Assembly (NCBI GenBank): GCA_023382435.1
Contig: JAHDVS010000003.1
Coordinates: forward strand, 53,064 to 117,063
Reading direction: 5' to 3'
Source of the DNA: Thermoleophilia bacterium
GTDB lineage: Bacteria; Actinomycetota; Thermoleophilia; Gaiellales; Gaiellaceae
Length of the DNA: 64,000 nt
The translations under genes were made by a program, and so were the position numbers. Numbering within the stretch: position 1 is the stretch's first letter; each line of letters begins with the position of its first letter. This document shows positions 34,279 to 43,725 of the stretch, piece after piece. The notes beneath the pieces were generated by a model. It was not told where the DNA came from. It saw nothing but the letters and a program-made list of their open reading frames with translations, and did no database searches.

Positions 34279-35442
34279 ATGATCGACGATCAGCGCGGAC
34301 CCGCGACGAGGGCGATCCACGGGCGGCCGGCCCCCGCCGGCCGGGGTCAGCCCCTTGTTCAGCCGATCGTGAGCGCCACGACGTTCGCTTTCGAGACAGC
34401 CGACGAGCTCGGCCGCACGATGGCCGGGGAGCTTCCCGGCCACACGTACTCACGACTCGCCAACCCGACGGTCGAAGAGGTCGGTAGGGTCTGCGCCGAG
34501 CTCGAGGGGGCACAGGACGGCCAGGCATTCTCGTCCGGGATGGCGGCGATCGCGACGACCCTGCTCTCCCTGCTGCGGCCCGGTGACCGCCTGCTCGCGG
34601 CCACGCAGCTCTACGGCAACACGTACAGCCTGATCGAGCGGCATCTGCGGCCCTTCGGGATCGACGTCGCCTACGTCGACGCCACCGATCTCCTCGCCTG
34701 GGAAAAGCCCGCCCGCGTCCTCTACGCCGAGACGATCGCGAACCCTGGCTTCCCCGTCGCCGACCTGGGTGCGCTCGCGCAGCGCAAGGGCGAGGGTCTG
34801 CTCGTGGTCGACAACACCTTTGCGTCACCCGTGCTCTGCCGGCCGCTCGAGCACGGCGCCGACCTAGTCTGCCACTCCGCCACGAAATACCTGAACGGCC
34901 ACCACGACGTCACCGCCGGGGTCGTGTGCGGCTCCCGCGAGCTCGTCGGGCGGGTGCGCGATACGCTGACCGACCTGGGTGGGGTGCTCGACCCGTTCCC
35001 GGCCTACCTCCTTCGTCGGGGCCTGAAGACGCTCGGGCTGCGCGTAGCCCGGCACTGCGAGAACGCGCTCGTGCTCGCGACGTTTCTCGATCAGCACCCC
35101 GCGGTCGAGCGGGTTCACTACGCCGGTCTTCCCGGCTTCCCGCAGCACGAGCTGGCGAGGCGGCAGCTCGACGGGTTCGGCGGGATGATGGCCGTCGAGA
35201 TCGCCGGCGGCCGGGAGGGCGGCGAGCGATTCATGAACGGGCTCGGGCTCGCCGCCCGGGCAACGAGCCTTGGCGGCGTCGAGACGGTCGTCCATCACCC
35301 GGCGTCGACGAGCCACCGACATTACCCACCCGAGCGGCTCGCGGAGATCGGCATCTCCCCAGGCCTCGTGCGCGTCTCCGTAGGCTGTGAGGATGCTGCC
35401 GACATCGTCGCCGACTTCGCCCGAGCGCTCGCACGGCTCTAG
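34279..35442 (+). CDS. Cys/Met metabolism PLP enzyme (methionine gamma-lyase / cystathionine gamma-synthase type)
   Basis: 387 residues from ATG 34279, preceded by a good ribosome site GAGGAGGA at 34267-34274. Landmarks: [71 protein letters not shown] and the PLP lysine in [10 protein letters not shown]-terminal [13 protein letters not shown]. The fold-type I family covers methionine gamma-lyase, cystathionine gamma-synthase/lyase and O-acylhomoserine sulfhydrylase. I cannot fix which from sequence alone. Confidence 0.9.
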   Translation: MIDDQRGPATRAIHGRPAPAGRGQPLVQPIVSATTFAFETADELGRTMAGELPGHTYSRLANPTVEEVGRVCAELEGAQDGQAFSSGMAAIATTLLSLLRPGDRLLAATQLYGNTYSLIERHLRPFGIDVAYVDATDLLAWEKPARVLYAETIANPGFPVADLGALAQRKGEGLLVVDNTFASPVLCRPLEHGADLVCHSATKYLNGHHDVTAGVVCGSRELVGRVRDTLTDLGGVLDPFPAYLLRRGLKTLGLRVARHCENALVLATFLDQHPAVERVHYAGLPGFPQHELARRQLDGFGGMMAVEIAGGREGGERFMNGLGLAARATSLGGVETVVHHPASTSHRHYPPERLAEIGISPGLVRVSVGCEDAADIVADFARALARL

Positions 35443-36085
35443 GGCAGCGCTCGCGCTGTGGCTCGCTCTGGCCGGCCTCCAGATCGCGGCTGCGTTCGCG
35501 CTCGGGAGCAACGGCGACGGCGACGGGGGCGAGGAGCCGCTGTACGGCTACTCGCTCGCGGTCGGCTCGGTCTTCCTCTACGGGATCCTGATCGGGGTGT
35601 CGGTCTGGGCCGCCTCGATGACACCGCAGCGGCTCGGTTCCCTTGGCCTGCGCCGCTTCCCGGGCCGCGCCCTGCTTCTCGTCGCTGGAGCCATCGTGCT
35701 GGCCCTGATCGTGTCGGCGGCGCTCGAACCGGTGCTGCACGCCGGCCGCGAGCAGGGTCTCGAGCCCGAGGAGTGGCGGCCCGACCGGGCCGTCCCGTTC
35801 GTGCTCAACGCGGTCGTGATCGTCACCGTCGTGCCATTCGCCGAGGAGCTCTTCTACCGCGGCCTCGGAGTCAGCGTGCTGCGCTTCGCGGGGGCGCCCC
35901 TCGCCATCGTCGCCACGTCGCTGATCTTCGGCCTCGCGCACGGGATCCTCGTCGCGCTGCCCGCGCTCGGGTTCTTCGGTCTTCTCCTCGCCTGGCTGCG
36001 CGTGCGCACCGACTCGGTCTGGCCGGGCGTGCTCGCCCATGCCGTCTACAACGGCCTCGGCGTGGCCGCGTTCTTCGTCGCCTGA
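35393..36085 (+). CDS. CPBP-family intramembrane metalloprotease
   Basis: 230 residues (GTG 35387 would add two). About six to seven membrane helices. The CAAX-protease/bacteriocin-processing motifs are present: EELFYRG (EExxxR), FGLAHG (FxxxH) and HAVYNGL (HxxxN). Rce1-like glutamate proteases cut within the membrane; the bacterial role here is unknown. The start overlaps the end of the PLP-enzyme gene by 50 bp, and no later ATG/GTG/TTG lies before the first helix. TGATG junction to archease. Confidence 0.86.
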   Translation: MLPTSSPTSPERSHGSRAALALWLALAGLQIAAAFALGSNGDGDGGEEPLYGYSLAVGSVFLYGILIGVSVWAASMTPQRLGSLGLRRFPGRALLLVAGAIVLALIVSAALEPVLHAGREQGLEPEEWRPDRAVPFVLNAVVIVTVVPFAEELFYRGLGVSVLRFAGAPLAIVATSLIFGLAHGILVALPALGFFGLLLAWLRVRTDSVWPGVLAHAVYNGLGVAAFFVA

Positions 36086-36498
36086 TGCCCTGGGAGACGT
36101 TCGAGCACCAGGCCGACGTCGGGCTGCTGATCGACGCGCCCGACGGGGCGTCGCTGTTCGCGGAGGCAGGTCTCGCGCTGCTCTCGTTGCTCTGCGATCC
36201 CCGCGACGTGCGCGAGCGAGAACGATACGGGGTCTCGGTGACCGCCGGGGACGCGGGCGAGCTCCTGGTCGCGTGGCTGAACGAGCTCCTGTTCGTGTTC
36301 GAGGGACAGGGCCTCGTGTGGCGGCGGATCGAGATCGGCGCCTGGTCTCCCGCCGCCTGTCGAGGCACTCTCCATGGCGAGCGGGCCGACCGGGAACGCC
36401 ATGCGCTCGCCGGCGGGGTCAAGGCGGCGACCTACCACCGGCTCTCGGTGACCCGGAACGCGGGCGGCTGGCACGCCCGGGTTATCCTTGACGTCTGA
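36085..36498 (+). CDS. Archease
   Basis: 137 residues from ATG 36085. FEHQADVGLLIDAPDGASLFAEAG (start of family; HTADxxixxxG pattern), the LLVAWLNELLFVFEG segment and the C-terminal GGVKAATYHRLSV with Asp-ending VILDV are archease hallmarks. Archease activates the RNA ligase RtcB by promoting guanylylation. No rtcB gene is in the window. TGATG overlaps on both sides tie it to the CPBP protease and chorismate mutase genes. Confidence 0.88.
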   Translation: MPWETFEHQADVGLLIDAPDGASLFAEAGLALLSLLCDPRDVRERERYGVSVTAGDAGELLVAWLNELLFVFEGQGLVWRRIEIGAWSPAACRGTLHGERADRERHALAGGVKAATYHRLSVTRNAGGWHARVILDV

Positions 36499-36800
36499 TG
36501 GAAGCGAGCTGGTCGAGCGACCCCGTGGTGCGCGAGCTCAGGGAGCGTATCTCCGCCGCGGACCGGGAGGTGCTCGGCGCGGTCAACCGGCGCCTCGAGC
36601 TTGTCCGCGAGCTTCACGCCTACAAGCGCGAGCGCGGCTACCCGCTCGTCGACCCGGCCCGAGAGGACGAGCTCGTCGGCGAGCTCGAACAGCTCAACGA
36701 CGGGCCCCTCTCGAGCGACGGCCTGCGCAGCCTCTACGGACTCCTCCTCGACGTGATCAAGCGCGAGGCGGGCGCGGCGGCACCTACTCGCCCTGCGTGA
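36498..36800 (+). CDS. AroQ-type chorismate mutase
   Basis: 100 residues, all helical. Typical pattern: LRERISAADREVLGAVNRRL near the N-terminus, LHAYKRERGYPLVDPAREDEL in the middle (active-site Lys and Arg region) and a C-terminal helix IKREAGA. It would convert chorismate to prephenate for Phe/Tyr synthesis. It overlaps the convergent DUF151 gene by 17 bp at the 3' ends. Confidence 0.88.
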   Translation: MEASWSSDPVVRELRERISAADREVLGAVNRRLELVRELHAYKRERGYPLVDPAREDELVGELEQLNDGPLSSDGLRSLYGLLLDVIKREAGAAAPTRPA

Positions 36801-37278
36801 AGTCCTCGGGCGAGACGTCCTCGAGGAACTTCCTGAACTCCTCCACGATCGCATCCTCGTCGACGTCCTCGTGCTCGAACTCGATCGCGCTCTCCTCGAT
36901 CACCGCGTCGGCGGCGAAGATGGGCGCGTCGGCGCGAACGGCGAGCGCGATCGCGTCGCTCGGACGCGAGTCGATCTCGATCTCCCCGCCGTTCACCTGG
37001 AGCGTGATCATGGCGTAGAACGTGTTGTCGCGAAGCTCGGTGACGGCGATCCGAGTCACCCTCGCCTCGAGGTGGGAAAGCATGTCCGTGACGAGGTCGT
37101 GCGTCATCGGTCGAGGAGTCGCGGCTCCCTGGAGCTTCATCAGGATCGCCGCGGCCTCGGGGTGGCCGATCCAGATCGGGAGGAACTTGTTGCCCTCGGA
37201 CGTCTTCAGGAGCACGATCGGCTGCTTGCCGACCATGTCGAAGCTCACCCCGTAGATGACCATCTCCTGCATCGGCAT
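36784..37278 (-). CDS. DUF151 bifunctional nuclease-family protein
   Basis: 164 residues. The BFN domain occupies about 5-130: VVGKQPIVLL-like start, LPIWIGHPEAAAI, TPRPMTHDLVTDML, TFYAMITL, and the diagnostic IDSRPSDAIALAVRADAPIF. The acidic C-terminal tail (FEHEDVDEDAIVEEF) resembles a UVR-like helix. Plant and thermophile homologues show RNase/DNase activity. Monocistronic, with a -10-like TAAGAT at 37313-37318 on the minus strand. Confidence 0.9.
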   Translation of the reverse strand: MPMQEMVIYGVSFDMVGKQPIVLLKTSEGNKFLPIWIGHPEAAAILMKLQGAATPRPMTHDLVTDMLSHLEARVTRIAVTELRDNTFYAMITLQVNGGEIEIDSRPSDAIALAVRADAPIFAADAVIEESAIEFEHEDVDEDAIVEEFRKFLEDVSPEDFTQGE

Positions 37279-37312
37279 GCGCCCCGGGATGGCCCCGAAG
37301 GCCCCGTGGCGG

Positions 37313-37318
37313 ATCTTA
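37313..37318 (-). promoter_or_regulatory. Putative -10 element of the DUF151 gene
   Basis: Minus-strand TAAGAT about 34 bases before ATG 37278; this gene appears to have a short leader rather than none. Confidence 0.35.
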
Positions 37319-37375
37319 GCAGCGCCCCGGTGCAGCTCCTCGCGACCGTTCGGTGCCTCCTCGCGCGCGTCGAGA

Positions 37376-37449
<74 letters not shown>

Positions 37450-37460
37450 GAGCGAGCGCG

Positions 37461-37466
37461 ATTGTA
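37461..37466 (-). promoter_or_regulatory. Putative -10 element of tRNA-Ile
   Basis: Minus-strand TACAAT, 11 bases before the tRNA 5' end and just after the parB stop codon. It may act with or without read-through from the parAB operon. Confidence 0.42.
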
Positions 37467-37470
37467 GCCG

Positions 37471-38352
37471 TCAACGCGAGCTGTCGGCGGCGAGCAGACG
37501 GCCGGCCTGCTCCAGCGCCTCGACGATCTCCTCGAGCCGAGTCTCGCCGTCGAACGCGACCTCGATCCGACCCGCGGCGACCCGGACGTCGGCTCCCGTG
37601 ATCCGCCCGAGCGCGGCCCTGGCGCGCTCGACCAGAGCGGGGTCGACGGGCACGTCCGGGCTCCGCCGCGGGCGTGTCCGGGCGCCGGCCCCGCGGGCCG
37701 CCAGCTCGGCCGCCCGGACGGAGAGGCCCTCGCGAACGATCCTCCGCGCCAGCCGGCGGCGCTGCTCGTGGTCCGGGACGGCGAGGATCGCCCGTGCGTG
37801 GCCCTCGCTCAGCTGCCCGCGCTCGACGAGCGCGAGCACATCCTCGGGCAGCTCGAGCAGGCGTAGCCGGTTGGAGACCGAGGGCTTGGAGCGCCCGACC
37901 CGCTCCGCCACATCACCGAGCGAGAGATCGAACTCGTCCATCAGCGCGGCGTACGCCCGGGATTCCTCGACCGGTGACAGGTTCTCGCGAGCCACGTTCT
38001 CGACGAGTGCGAGTAGGAGCGTGTCGCGGTCGTCGGCGTCCCGGACGACCGCCGGTATGGTCGCGAGGCCCGCGAGCCGCGCGGCGCGCCAGCGCCGCTC
38101 GCCGGCTATCAGCTCGTACCCGTCCTCGGCGGCTGCACGCACGAGCACGGGTTGGATCACACCCTGCACGCGGACCGACTCGGCAAGCTCCGACACCCCC
38201 TCGCCGTCGAAGCGGCGGCGCGGCTGGCGGCGGTTCGGGTGAATCGAGCCAACCGGGATCTGTACGAGCTCGTCGGCGGCCGGCGCCGGCCCGATCAGAA
38301 GCTCGAGCCCGCGGCCGAGGCCTCGCCTGCGGCTGGGGGCAGGCTCGATCAT
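37471..38352 (-). CDS. parB: Chromosome-partitioning protein ParB
   Basis: 293 residues from ATG 38352. N-terminal RRRGLGRGLELL box that contacts ParA, ParB/Srx CTPase core (IPVGSIHPNRRQPRRRF, ELIAGERRWRAARLAG, LVENVARENLSPVEES), then the parS-binding helix-turn-helix (LSLGDVAERVGRSKPSVSNR) and a C-terminal dimer region. It loads on parS and spreads for origin segregation. I did not identify a parS palindrome in the window. ATGA overlap with parA. Confidence 0.95.
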   Translation of the reverse strand: MIEPAPSRRRGLGRGLELLIGPAPAADELVQIPVGSIHPNRRQPRRRFDGEGVSELAESVRVQGVIQPVLVRAAAEDGYELIAGERRWRAARLAGLATIPAVVRDADDRDTLLLALVENVARENLSPVEESRAYAALMDEFDLSLGDVAERVGRSKPSVSNRLRLLELPEDVLALVERGQLSEGHARAILAVPDHEQRRRLARRIVREGLSVRAAELAARGAGARTRPRRSPDVPVDPALVERARAALGRITGADVRVAAGRIEVAFDGETRLEEIVEALEQAGRLLAADSSR

Positions 38353-39104
38353 CGCCGCTCCACGAGCTCGCCGGCTGCGCGATAGTACGCGTCGGCGCCG
38401 GCCGAGGACGCGTCGTAGGCGGTGATCGGCAGCCCGTGGCTCGGAGCCTCGGCGAGGCGCACGCTCCGGGGCACCACCGCCTCGAACACGAGATCGCCGA
38501 ACGCCTGGCGGACCTGGGCCGCGACATCGGCCGCCAGGCGGGTGCGTCCGTCGGACATCGTCAAGAGCATGCCCGCGATCGCCAGCCGGGGATTCAGGCG
38601 TGCCCGGACGAGCTCGATCGAGCGGAGGAGCTGGGCGAGCCCCTCGAGCGCGTAGTACTCGCACTGGACGGGAACGATCACCCGGTCGGCGGCCGCGAGC
38701 GCGTTGACCGTGAGCGGTCCCAGCGACGGCGGGCAGTCCACGAACACGAACGCGTAGCGTTCGTGGGCGTCGCGGAGCGATCTTCGGAGGTACGTCTCCC
38801 CGCCGGCGCGCTGGGCGAGCTCGACCGCCGCGCCCGCGAGCTCCGCTCGCGACGGCACGAGGTCGAGGTTGCGAAACCGGGTCTCGTGAACGACGGCCTC
38901 GAGCGGAGCGCCGTCGAGCAGGTCGTAGGTCGAGGTACCGTTCGCGCTCTGACCGAGCCCCGAGGTGGCGTTCGCCTGGGGGTCGAGGTCGACGACGAGC
39001 GTCCGCTCGCCAGCCTCGGCGAGGCAGGCCGCGAGGTTGACCGCCGTCGTGGTCTTGCCGACACCGCCCTTCTGGTTTGCCACCGCGTAGACGCCGCCCG
39101 TCAT
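38349..39104 (-). CDS. parA: Chromosome-partitioning ATPase ParA/Soj
   Basis: 251 residues from ATG 39104 (GTG 39113 is possible, three residues longer and 5 bp from rsmG). The deviant Walker A QKGGVGKTT is at 10-18, Walker A' DLDPQANAT and Walker B FVDCPPSLG follow, and LRSIELVRARLNPRL is typical of Soj. ATP-dependent DNA binding drives ParB-parS movement. ATGA overlap with parB, and last but one of the rpmH-to-parB series. Confidence 0.95.
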   Translation of the reverse strand: MTGGVYAVANQKGGVGKTTTAVNLAACLAEAGERTLVVDLDPQANATSGLGQSANGTSTYDLLDGAPLEAVVHETRFRNLDLVPSRAELAGAAVELAQRAGGETYLRRSLRDAHERYAFVFVDCPPSLGPLTVNALAAADRVIVPVQCEYYALEGLAQLLRSIELVRARLNPRLAIAGMLLTMSDGRTRLAADVAAQVRQAFGDLVFEAVVPRSVRLAEAPSHGLPITAYDASSAGADAYYRAAGELVERR

Positions 39105-39118
39105 CTCGGTCACTCTAG

Positions 39119-39733
39119 TCAGCCGAGTGGACGTCTCCGCGCGACGCCGGGGCGACGCGGAAACAGCTCGGGCGTCGGGCCGAGCTTCTCGAGCACGAGC
39201 AACCGCTTGCCCTCGCTGCCCTCCACCCGGCGCGTCTCCGCGACGGTGGCGCACAGCGCCGCGGCGGCGGCGTCGAGCCCCGGCGCCTCCGTGCCCGCGT
39301 AGAGAATGCAGCGGCCGCCCGGTCGCACGAGCGGCAGGCACCACTCCGCCGCCACGGCCGGCGCGGCGAGCGCGCGGGCCAGCGCCACCGCGTATCTGTC
39401 CCGACCCTCCGCTCGCCCGTACTCCTCGGCCCGGCCCCGGACGACCCGGACGTTGGTAAAGCGCGCGGCGGCGCGCTCGAGGAACGCGCAGCGGCGCGCC
39501 GACGCCTCGAGCAGCGTGAAGTCGACGTCCGGGAGTGCGGCCGCCAGCGGCAGCCCGGGGGAACCGCCTCCGGAGCCAACGTCGACGGCCGGCCCCTCGC
39601 GGACGAGGTCGACGGCGGTCAACGCGTCGTCGACGTGGATCCGGCGTGCCTCCTCGATGTCCGCGATCCCGGTCAGGCCCGGTGTCGCGACGAGCTCCTC
39701 GAGCCAACGCGCGAGGCGCGGATCCAGGCTCAC
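39119..39733 (-). CDS. rsmG: 16S rRNA (guanine527-N7)-methyltransferase RsmG
   Basis: 204 residues from GTG 39733. SAM-binding VDVGSGGGSPGLPLA with LLEASARRCAFLE, then RAEEYGRAEGRDRYAVALARAL, matches RsmG. It methylates G527 in the 530 loop of 16S rRNA. The classical position between jag and parA agrees. The GTGA overlap with jag fixes the start. Confidence 0.93.
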   Translation of the reverse strand: MSLDPRLARWLEELVATPGLTGIADIEEARRIHVDDALTAVDLVREGPAVDVGSGGGSPGLPLAAALPDVDFTLLEASARRCAFLERAAARFTNVRVVRGRAEEYGRAEGRDRYAVALARALAAPAVAAEWCLPLVRPGGRCILYAGTEAPGLDAAAAALCATVAETRRVEGSEGKRLLVLEKLGPTPELFPRRPGVARRRPLG

Positions 39734-40476
39734 TCCGCCGCGCGAACGACCACGAACCGCGAAGGCTCGGCGCCCTCGCTCGTGGTCACGACGTCGGGAT
39801 CGTCTCTCAGGTGCAGGTGAACGACCTTGCGCTCTGCCGCGCTCATCGGCTCCAGCTCGACAGCAGCGCCGCTCGCCTTGACCCTGGCAGCCGCCCTGTC
39901 GGCGACGCCCTCGAGCGTCGCGCGTCGTCGTTCCCTGTACCCGGCCGCGTCGACGATCGCGTCGACCCGTTCCCCGGCCCGGCGGGAGAGCGCAGCATTC
40001 GCGAGTTGCTGGATCGCGTCGATAGTCTGGCCGTGCTTCCCGATCAGGAGACCGAGATCGAGCCCGCGGAACGTCCCGGTGAGGGTGCCCTCGGCCTCGC
40101 GGACATCGACTGTCGCGTCGATACCGAGCGCGTCCCGGATCCGCTCGAGCAGCTCGACCAGCATGACCGCCTCGGGGGTTTCGGCCTGGCGCCCGGGTCG
40201 GGCGGAGGCAGGGGGGGAAACAGAGGGGAGGGGAGGAGCGGGGGGCGCGCCGTGCGCCCGCGCGAGCACGCGCGCGGGAGCGAAGCCCACGCCCAGCAGG
40301 CCGCGCTCCCCCTCCGACAGCACGACCAGCTCGACCGTGGACCTGTCGAGGCCCGGGAGTCGGCGCTCGAGCTCTCGCAGCGCGCTCCACTTGGCCTCTC
40401 CGACCGTCTCTCCCGTTCCCTCCGCTTCGACCATCGGGGGCCGGGTGCCACCGGCGGTGCTTTCGTTCTCGGTCAT
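39730..40476 (-). CDS. jag: Jag/KhpB-like RNA-binding protein (KH + R3H)
   Basis: 248 residues from ATG 40476. N-terminal Jag_N-like segment (LVVLSEGERGLLGVGFAPARV), a Pro-rich linker, KH domain with LIGKHGQTIDAIQQLAN and C-terminal R3H domain (MSAAERKVVHLHLRD, then the TTSEGAEPSR loop). KhpB proteins bind many RNAs and affect cell elongation. It sits between yidC and rsmG with ATGA and GTGA overlaps. Confidence 0.92.
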   Translation of the reverse strand: MTENESTAGGTRPPMVEAEGTGETVGEAKWSALRELERRLPGLDRSTVELVVLSEGERGLLGVGFAPARVLARAHGAPPAPPLPSVSPPASARPGRQAETPEAVMLVELLERIRDALGIDATVDVREAEGTLTGTFRGLDLGLLIGKHGQTIDAIQQLANAALSRRAGERVDAIVDAAGYRERRRATLEGVADRAAARVKASGAAVELEPMSAAERKVVHLHLRDDPDVVTTSEGAEPSRFVVVRAAE

Positions 40477-41327
40477 CGCCTCGCCCGCGGGTTTCGCTTC
40501 TTGCGGCGGCGGACAGGGCGCTGCGGCTGCCCCGCCGCGGGGGTCTCGGCGGCTGCCGGGGTCGGCCTGGGTTTCGCCTTCGGCTTCGTCCCTTTCGCGG
40601 CCGGCTTCGCGCCGGGCTCGGTGCGGCTGGTTCGCTTGGGCAGCTCCACCGGCGTGCGCGGGTAGGCACGGCGCGTGACGAGCCCCTGTCCCGCCGTCCA
40701 CAGGTTCGTTGTGACCCAGTAGACCATCAGCCCGACCGGGAAGCGGATGATGAAGATGACGAACGCGAACGGCATGAGCAGGAAGAGCAGGCGCTGCGTC
40801 TTGTCCATGGTGTTCGACATGAGCAGCGTGGACGCGAGCTGGCTGCCCACATAGATCACGAGCAGCATCCAGCCCGACCAGTGGTCGCTGACGGTGTCCG
40901 TGATCCGCGGCACGACGCCGTTCAGGAAGTCGAGGCTCGAGCCCGGGTAGCGCGGGAACACCTCCTTCTCGAAGTCCCGCAGGACGTAGAAGAGGGAGAT
41001 GAAGATCGGGATCTGGAAGACGACCGGGAGGCACGAGGCGGCCGGGTTCACCTTGTTCTCCCGGTAGAACTTCATCACCTCCTCGTTCAACCGCTGCTTG
41101 TCGCCCTTGTACTTCTGCTGGAGCGCCTTCAGCTCGGGGGCGTACTGCTGGAGGCGCTGCATCGAGCGCACCTGCTTGATCGTCAGCGGCACGAGCACGA
41201 CCCGGACCATCACGGTCAAGACGACGATCGCCCAGGCCCACGAGATGCCGATCGAGTCGTGCAGCCATTCGAGGATCCGGCTGAGCGGCTCCTCGATCGG
41301 CTGCAGGAGACCGGCGAGCGGGATCAT
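40473..41327 (-). CDS. yidC: Membrane protein insertase YidC
   Basis: 284 residues. Short actinobacterial/Gram-positive-type YidC with five hydrophobic segments. The first carries the hydrophilic-groove arginine region [18 protein letters not shown]; the C1 loop [18 protein letters not shown] and [20 protein letters not shown] follow, and [13 protein letters not shown] is near the end. The C-terminal 60 residues are basic and Ala/Pro-rich, possibly ribosome-contacting. No N-terminal lipoprotein cysteine. ATGA overlaps with yidD and jag. Confidence 0.94.
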   Translation of the reverse strand: MIPLAGLLQPIEEPLSRILEWLHDSIGISWAWAIVVLTVMVRVVLVPLTIKQVRSMQRLQQYAPELKALQQKYKGDKQRLNEEVMKFYRENKVNPAASCLPVVFQIPIFISLFYVLRDFEKEVFPRYPGSSLDFLNGVVPRITDTVSDHWSGWMLLVIYVGSQLASTLLMSNTMDKTQRLLFLLMPFAFVIFIIRFPVGLMVYWVTTNLWTAGQGLVTRRAYPRTPVELPKRTSRTEPGAKPAAKGTKPKAKPRPTPAAAETPAAGQPQRPVRRRKKRNPRARR

Positions 41328-41584
41328 GCCGGCCCCCGCTGGGCGCGGTCACGCGACGCCCGGAACACCCGCTGGTCGCCCGCGTGGTCGACGCCGCCGT
41401 GGCTCCACGGGTTACAGCGAAGCAGCCTCCAGCCGGCGAGCACCGCCCCGCGGGCGGCGCCGTGGAGCCGGATCGAGTCGATCGCGTACTGCGAGCACGA
41501 CGGGTGGTATTTGCAGCGCCCGCCGGTGAACTGGCCGGCCGTGGCCCGGTAGGCATGGACAGCGGCGATCGCGATGCGTCTCAC
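41324..41584 (-). CDS. yidD: Membrane protein insertion efficiency factor YidD
   Basis: 86 residues from GTG 41584. The signature C-x-Y-x-P-S-C-S ([15 protein letters not shown]) and [15 protein letters not shown] are diagnostic. It overlaps rnpA (GTGA) and yidC (ATGA). Confidence 0.94.
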   Translation of the reverse strand: MRRIAIAAVHAYRATAGQFTGGRCKYHPSCSQYAIDSIRLHGAARGAVLAGWRLLRCNPWSHGGVDHAGDQRVFRASRDRAQRGPA

Positions 41585-41946
41585 GGACGGGCGGCCCTCG
41601 CGCCGGCCGCCTGCCGGAACACCTCGCGTACCTGCTCGGCAACCCAGCCGGCGCCTCGCGCGTCCGCCACCTCTCCGAAACCGGGGCGGACGACGAGCAC
41701 ATAGTCGAAGCCGGCCCCGATCTCGTCCGCGAGCGCGTCGAAGGACGCGCGCAAGCTGCGCTTGACCCGGTTTCGGGCCACGGCGTCGCCGATCTTCCTC
41801 GAAACGGCGAGCCCGAGGCGGGGCAGGTCGTCCGCGCTCTCGCGCGGAAACGAGTACAGCACGAGGTACCGGCTCGACACCGAGCGGCCGTGCCGGTAGA
41901 CGGCATCGAAGTCCCGCGACCGGGAGAGCCGGCTTCTCCGCTTCAC
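41581..41946 (-). CDS. rnpA: Ribonuclease P protein component
   Basis: 121 residues from GTG 41946. [18 protein letters not shown] at the N-terminus, the [21 protein letters not shown] motif (the RNR RNA-binding element) and [10 protein letters not shown] are typical. The subunit assists the catalytic RNA in removing tRNA 5' leaders. 29 bp after rpmH. Confidence 0.93.
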   Translation of the reverse strand: MKRRSRLSRSRDFDAVYRHGRSVSSRYLVLYSFPRESADDLPRLGLAVSRKIGDAVARNRVKRSLRASFDALADEIGAGFDYVLVVRPGFGEVADARGAGWVAEQVREVFRQAAGARAARP

Positions 41947-41975
41947 TGGGCGATCCTCGCTGCGCCCCGTGCGAC

Positions 41976-42110
41976 TCAGGCGGAGAGGCGCTTGCGGCCC
42001 TTCGTGCGGCGCCGCTTCAGCACGGCCCTGCCCGCCCGCGTCGCCATTCGGGCTCTGAATCCGTGGCGCCGCTTCCGGCGCCGAACGTTCGGCTGGTAGG
42101 TGCGCTTCAT
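41976..42110 (-). CDS. rpmH: Ribosomal protein L34
   Basis: 44 residues, too short for many gene callers. It starts [18 protein letters not shown] and ends [11 protein letters not shown], the L34 pattern, with a central [10 protein letters not shown]. First gene of the rpmH-rnpA-yidD-yidC-jag-rsmG-parA-parB series, divergent from dnaA. A -10-like TATACT lies 31 bases upstream. Confidence 0.97.
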   Translation of the reverse strand: MKRTYQPNVRRRKRRHGFRARMATRAGRAVLKRRRTKGRKRLSA

Positions 42111-42141
42111 AACGTCGCTGCCGCTCTGCGGGCGAGCGCCC

Positions 42142-42147
42142 AGTATA
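42142..42147 (-). promoter_or_regulatory. Putative -10 element of the rpmH operon
   Basis: Minus-strand TATACT, about 31 bases before the rpmH ATG. No convincing -35 at 17 bp. Confidence 0.5.
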
Positions 42148-42190
42148 GAGGAGGGCCCCTTCGTCCGCGACGCATCCAGTTGTACCCGGA

Positions 42191-42265
42191 CAATCCACAG
42201 CGAAACGCCGCACCGCCGCGCACCTCAGGCACGTTATCCCCAACTGTGGAGAGCGTTGTGGACGA
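42191..42265. other. DnaA-box cluster upstream of dnaA
   Basis: Within the 268-bp rpmH-dnaA gap, matches to TTATCCACA occur at 42191-42199 (CAATCCACA), 42234-42242 (TTATCCCCA, 8 of 9), 42245-42253 (TGTGGAGAG, reverse) and 42257-42265 (TGTGGACGA, reverse). The last variant recurs after dnaA at 43729. Likely part of oriC and/or dnaA autoregulation. The rest of the gap holds only the rpmH and dnaA promoters. Confidence 0.6.
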
Positions 42266-42323
42266 AGTGAAATCCCTGCAAATGGGTGGGTTTGGGCGCA
42301 GCGCAGCGCCTCGGGCGGGGCCA

Positions 42324-42352
42324 TTGAGCCGGGGAAGAGCCCCTGCTATGAT
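42324..42352 (+). promoter_or_regulatory. Sigma70-type promoter of dnaA
   Basis: A -35 TTGAGC at 42324-42329, 17-bp spacer, then extended -10 TGcTATGAT (TATGAT at 42347-42352). This is the best two-part promoter in the window, 26 bases before the dnaA GTG and just downstream of the DnaA boxes. Confidence 0.65.
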
Positions 42353-42378
42353 CCCGCTTCCTCGAACCCGGGAGGATC

Positions 42379-43725
42379 GTGTCGGCGGAGGTGGAACGAC
42401 CCGTGCAAGGGACTGTTGGCGACGTCTGGACCGACGTCTCGGAGCGCCTCCGCGGCGCCCTCGGCGAGCGGACCTTCGAGACGTGGCTGGGCCAGGTGCG
42501 ACCGGGCGGACTTTCCGCTTCGGAACTCGTGATCGAGGTTCCCAACGACTTCACGCGGGAATGGATCGAGGGTCATTTCCTCTCACTGATCCGCTCGAGC
42601 GTTCGCGACGTCATCGGGTCTGAGAGGGCGATCCGGCTCACCGTTCCTCCGGACGGCGCCCCGGGCGACATCGAGACGCCCGCCCCGGCCCGCGTCGAGG
42701 GCCTGAACCCGAGATATTCGTTTGACACGTTCGTGATCGGCTCCTCGAACCGATTCGCTCATGCCGCCGCCCTGGCCGTGGCCGAGGCGCCTGCCAAGGC
42801 GTACAACCCTCTCTTCATCTATGGGGGTACGGGACTCGGCAAGACGCATCTCCTCCAGGCCATCGTCGGGTACGTCAGCCGTCATTCGCCACGCTTGTCG
42901 GCCCGCTACTTGACGAGCGAGACCCTGACGAACGACTTCATCAACTCCATCCGCGAGAAGCGGGTCGAGCACTTCAAGCATCGCTATCGCCACTACGACG
43001 TCCTCCTCGTCGACGACATCCAGTTTCTCGAGCACAAGGAGCGGATCCAGGAGGAGTTCTTCCACACGTTCAACGCGCTCTACGAGGCCGGGAGGCAGGT
43101 CATCCTCTCCTCGGATCGGCCTCCTCGCGACATCGCCACTCTCGAGGAGCGTCTCCGCTCGCGCTTCGAGTGGGGCCTCATCGTCGACATTCAGCCGCCC
43201 GATCTCGAGACGCGCATCGCGATCTTGCGCAAGAAGGTCGCAACAGACCGGATCCACGTTCCCGATACCCAGGTGCTCACGTTCATCGCGGGCCGCGTGT
43301 CCACCAACATCCGCGAGCTCGAGGGGGCGCTCACGCGAGTGGTTGCGTTCTCCTCCCTGACCGTGCGACCCATGACCGTCGAGTTGGCGGAGGATGTCCT
43401 CAAGGACGTCTTCCCACAGGGAGAGCCACCCAACATCACGATCGAGCGGATTCAGGAGGTCGTCTCACACCGCTTCAGTATCTCGTTGCAGGAGCTCGTG
43501 GGACAGCGCCGGTCGCGGGCTGTCGTGTACCCGCGGCACATAGCGATGTACCTCTGCCGCGAGCTCACGGATAGCTCTCTCCCGAAGATCGGCGGTCATT
43601 TCGGCGGGCGCGATCACACGACCGTGATCAACGCGACCTCGAACATCACCAAGCTCATCCGCGAGGACCGGGGTGTGTACAACCTCGTCCAGGAACTCAC
43701 AGCGAGGATCAAGCAGGCGCCGTGA
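42379..43725 (+). CDS. dnaA: Chromosomal replication initiator DnaA
   Basis: 448 residues from GTG 42379, with GGAGG three bases before it; GTG 42391 is an alternative with better spacing. Domain I (1-75), a short linker, then the AAA+ domain: Walker [12 protein letters not shown], Walker [11 protein letters not shown], sensor-2 region and box VII. C-terminal DNA-binding domain with the signature [15 protein letters not shown]. Binds DnaA boxes and melts oriC. The linker domain II is very short compared with streptomycete DnaA. Confidence 0.97.
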   Translation: MSAEVERPVQGTVGDVWTDVSERLRGALGERTFETWLGQVRPGGLSASELVIEVPNDFTREWIEGHFLSLIRSSVRDVIGSERAIRLTVPPDGAPGDIETPAPARVEGLNPRYSFDTFVIGSSNRFAHAAALAVAEAPAKAYNPLFIYGGTGLGKTHLLQAIVGYVSRHSPRLSARYLTSETLTNDFINSIREKRVEHFKHRYRHYDVLLVDDIQFLEHKERIQEEFFHTFNALYEAGRQVILSSDRPPRDIATLEERLRSRFEWGLIVDIQPPDLETRIAILRKKVATDRIHVPDTQVLTFIAGRVSTNIRELEGALTRVVAFSSLTVRPMTVELAEDVLKDVFPQGEPPNITIERIQEVVSHRFSISLQELVGQRRSRAVVYPRHIAMYLCRELTDSSLPKIGGHFGGRDHTTVINATSNITKLIREDRGVYNLVQELTARIKQAP

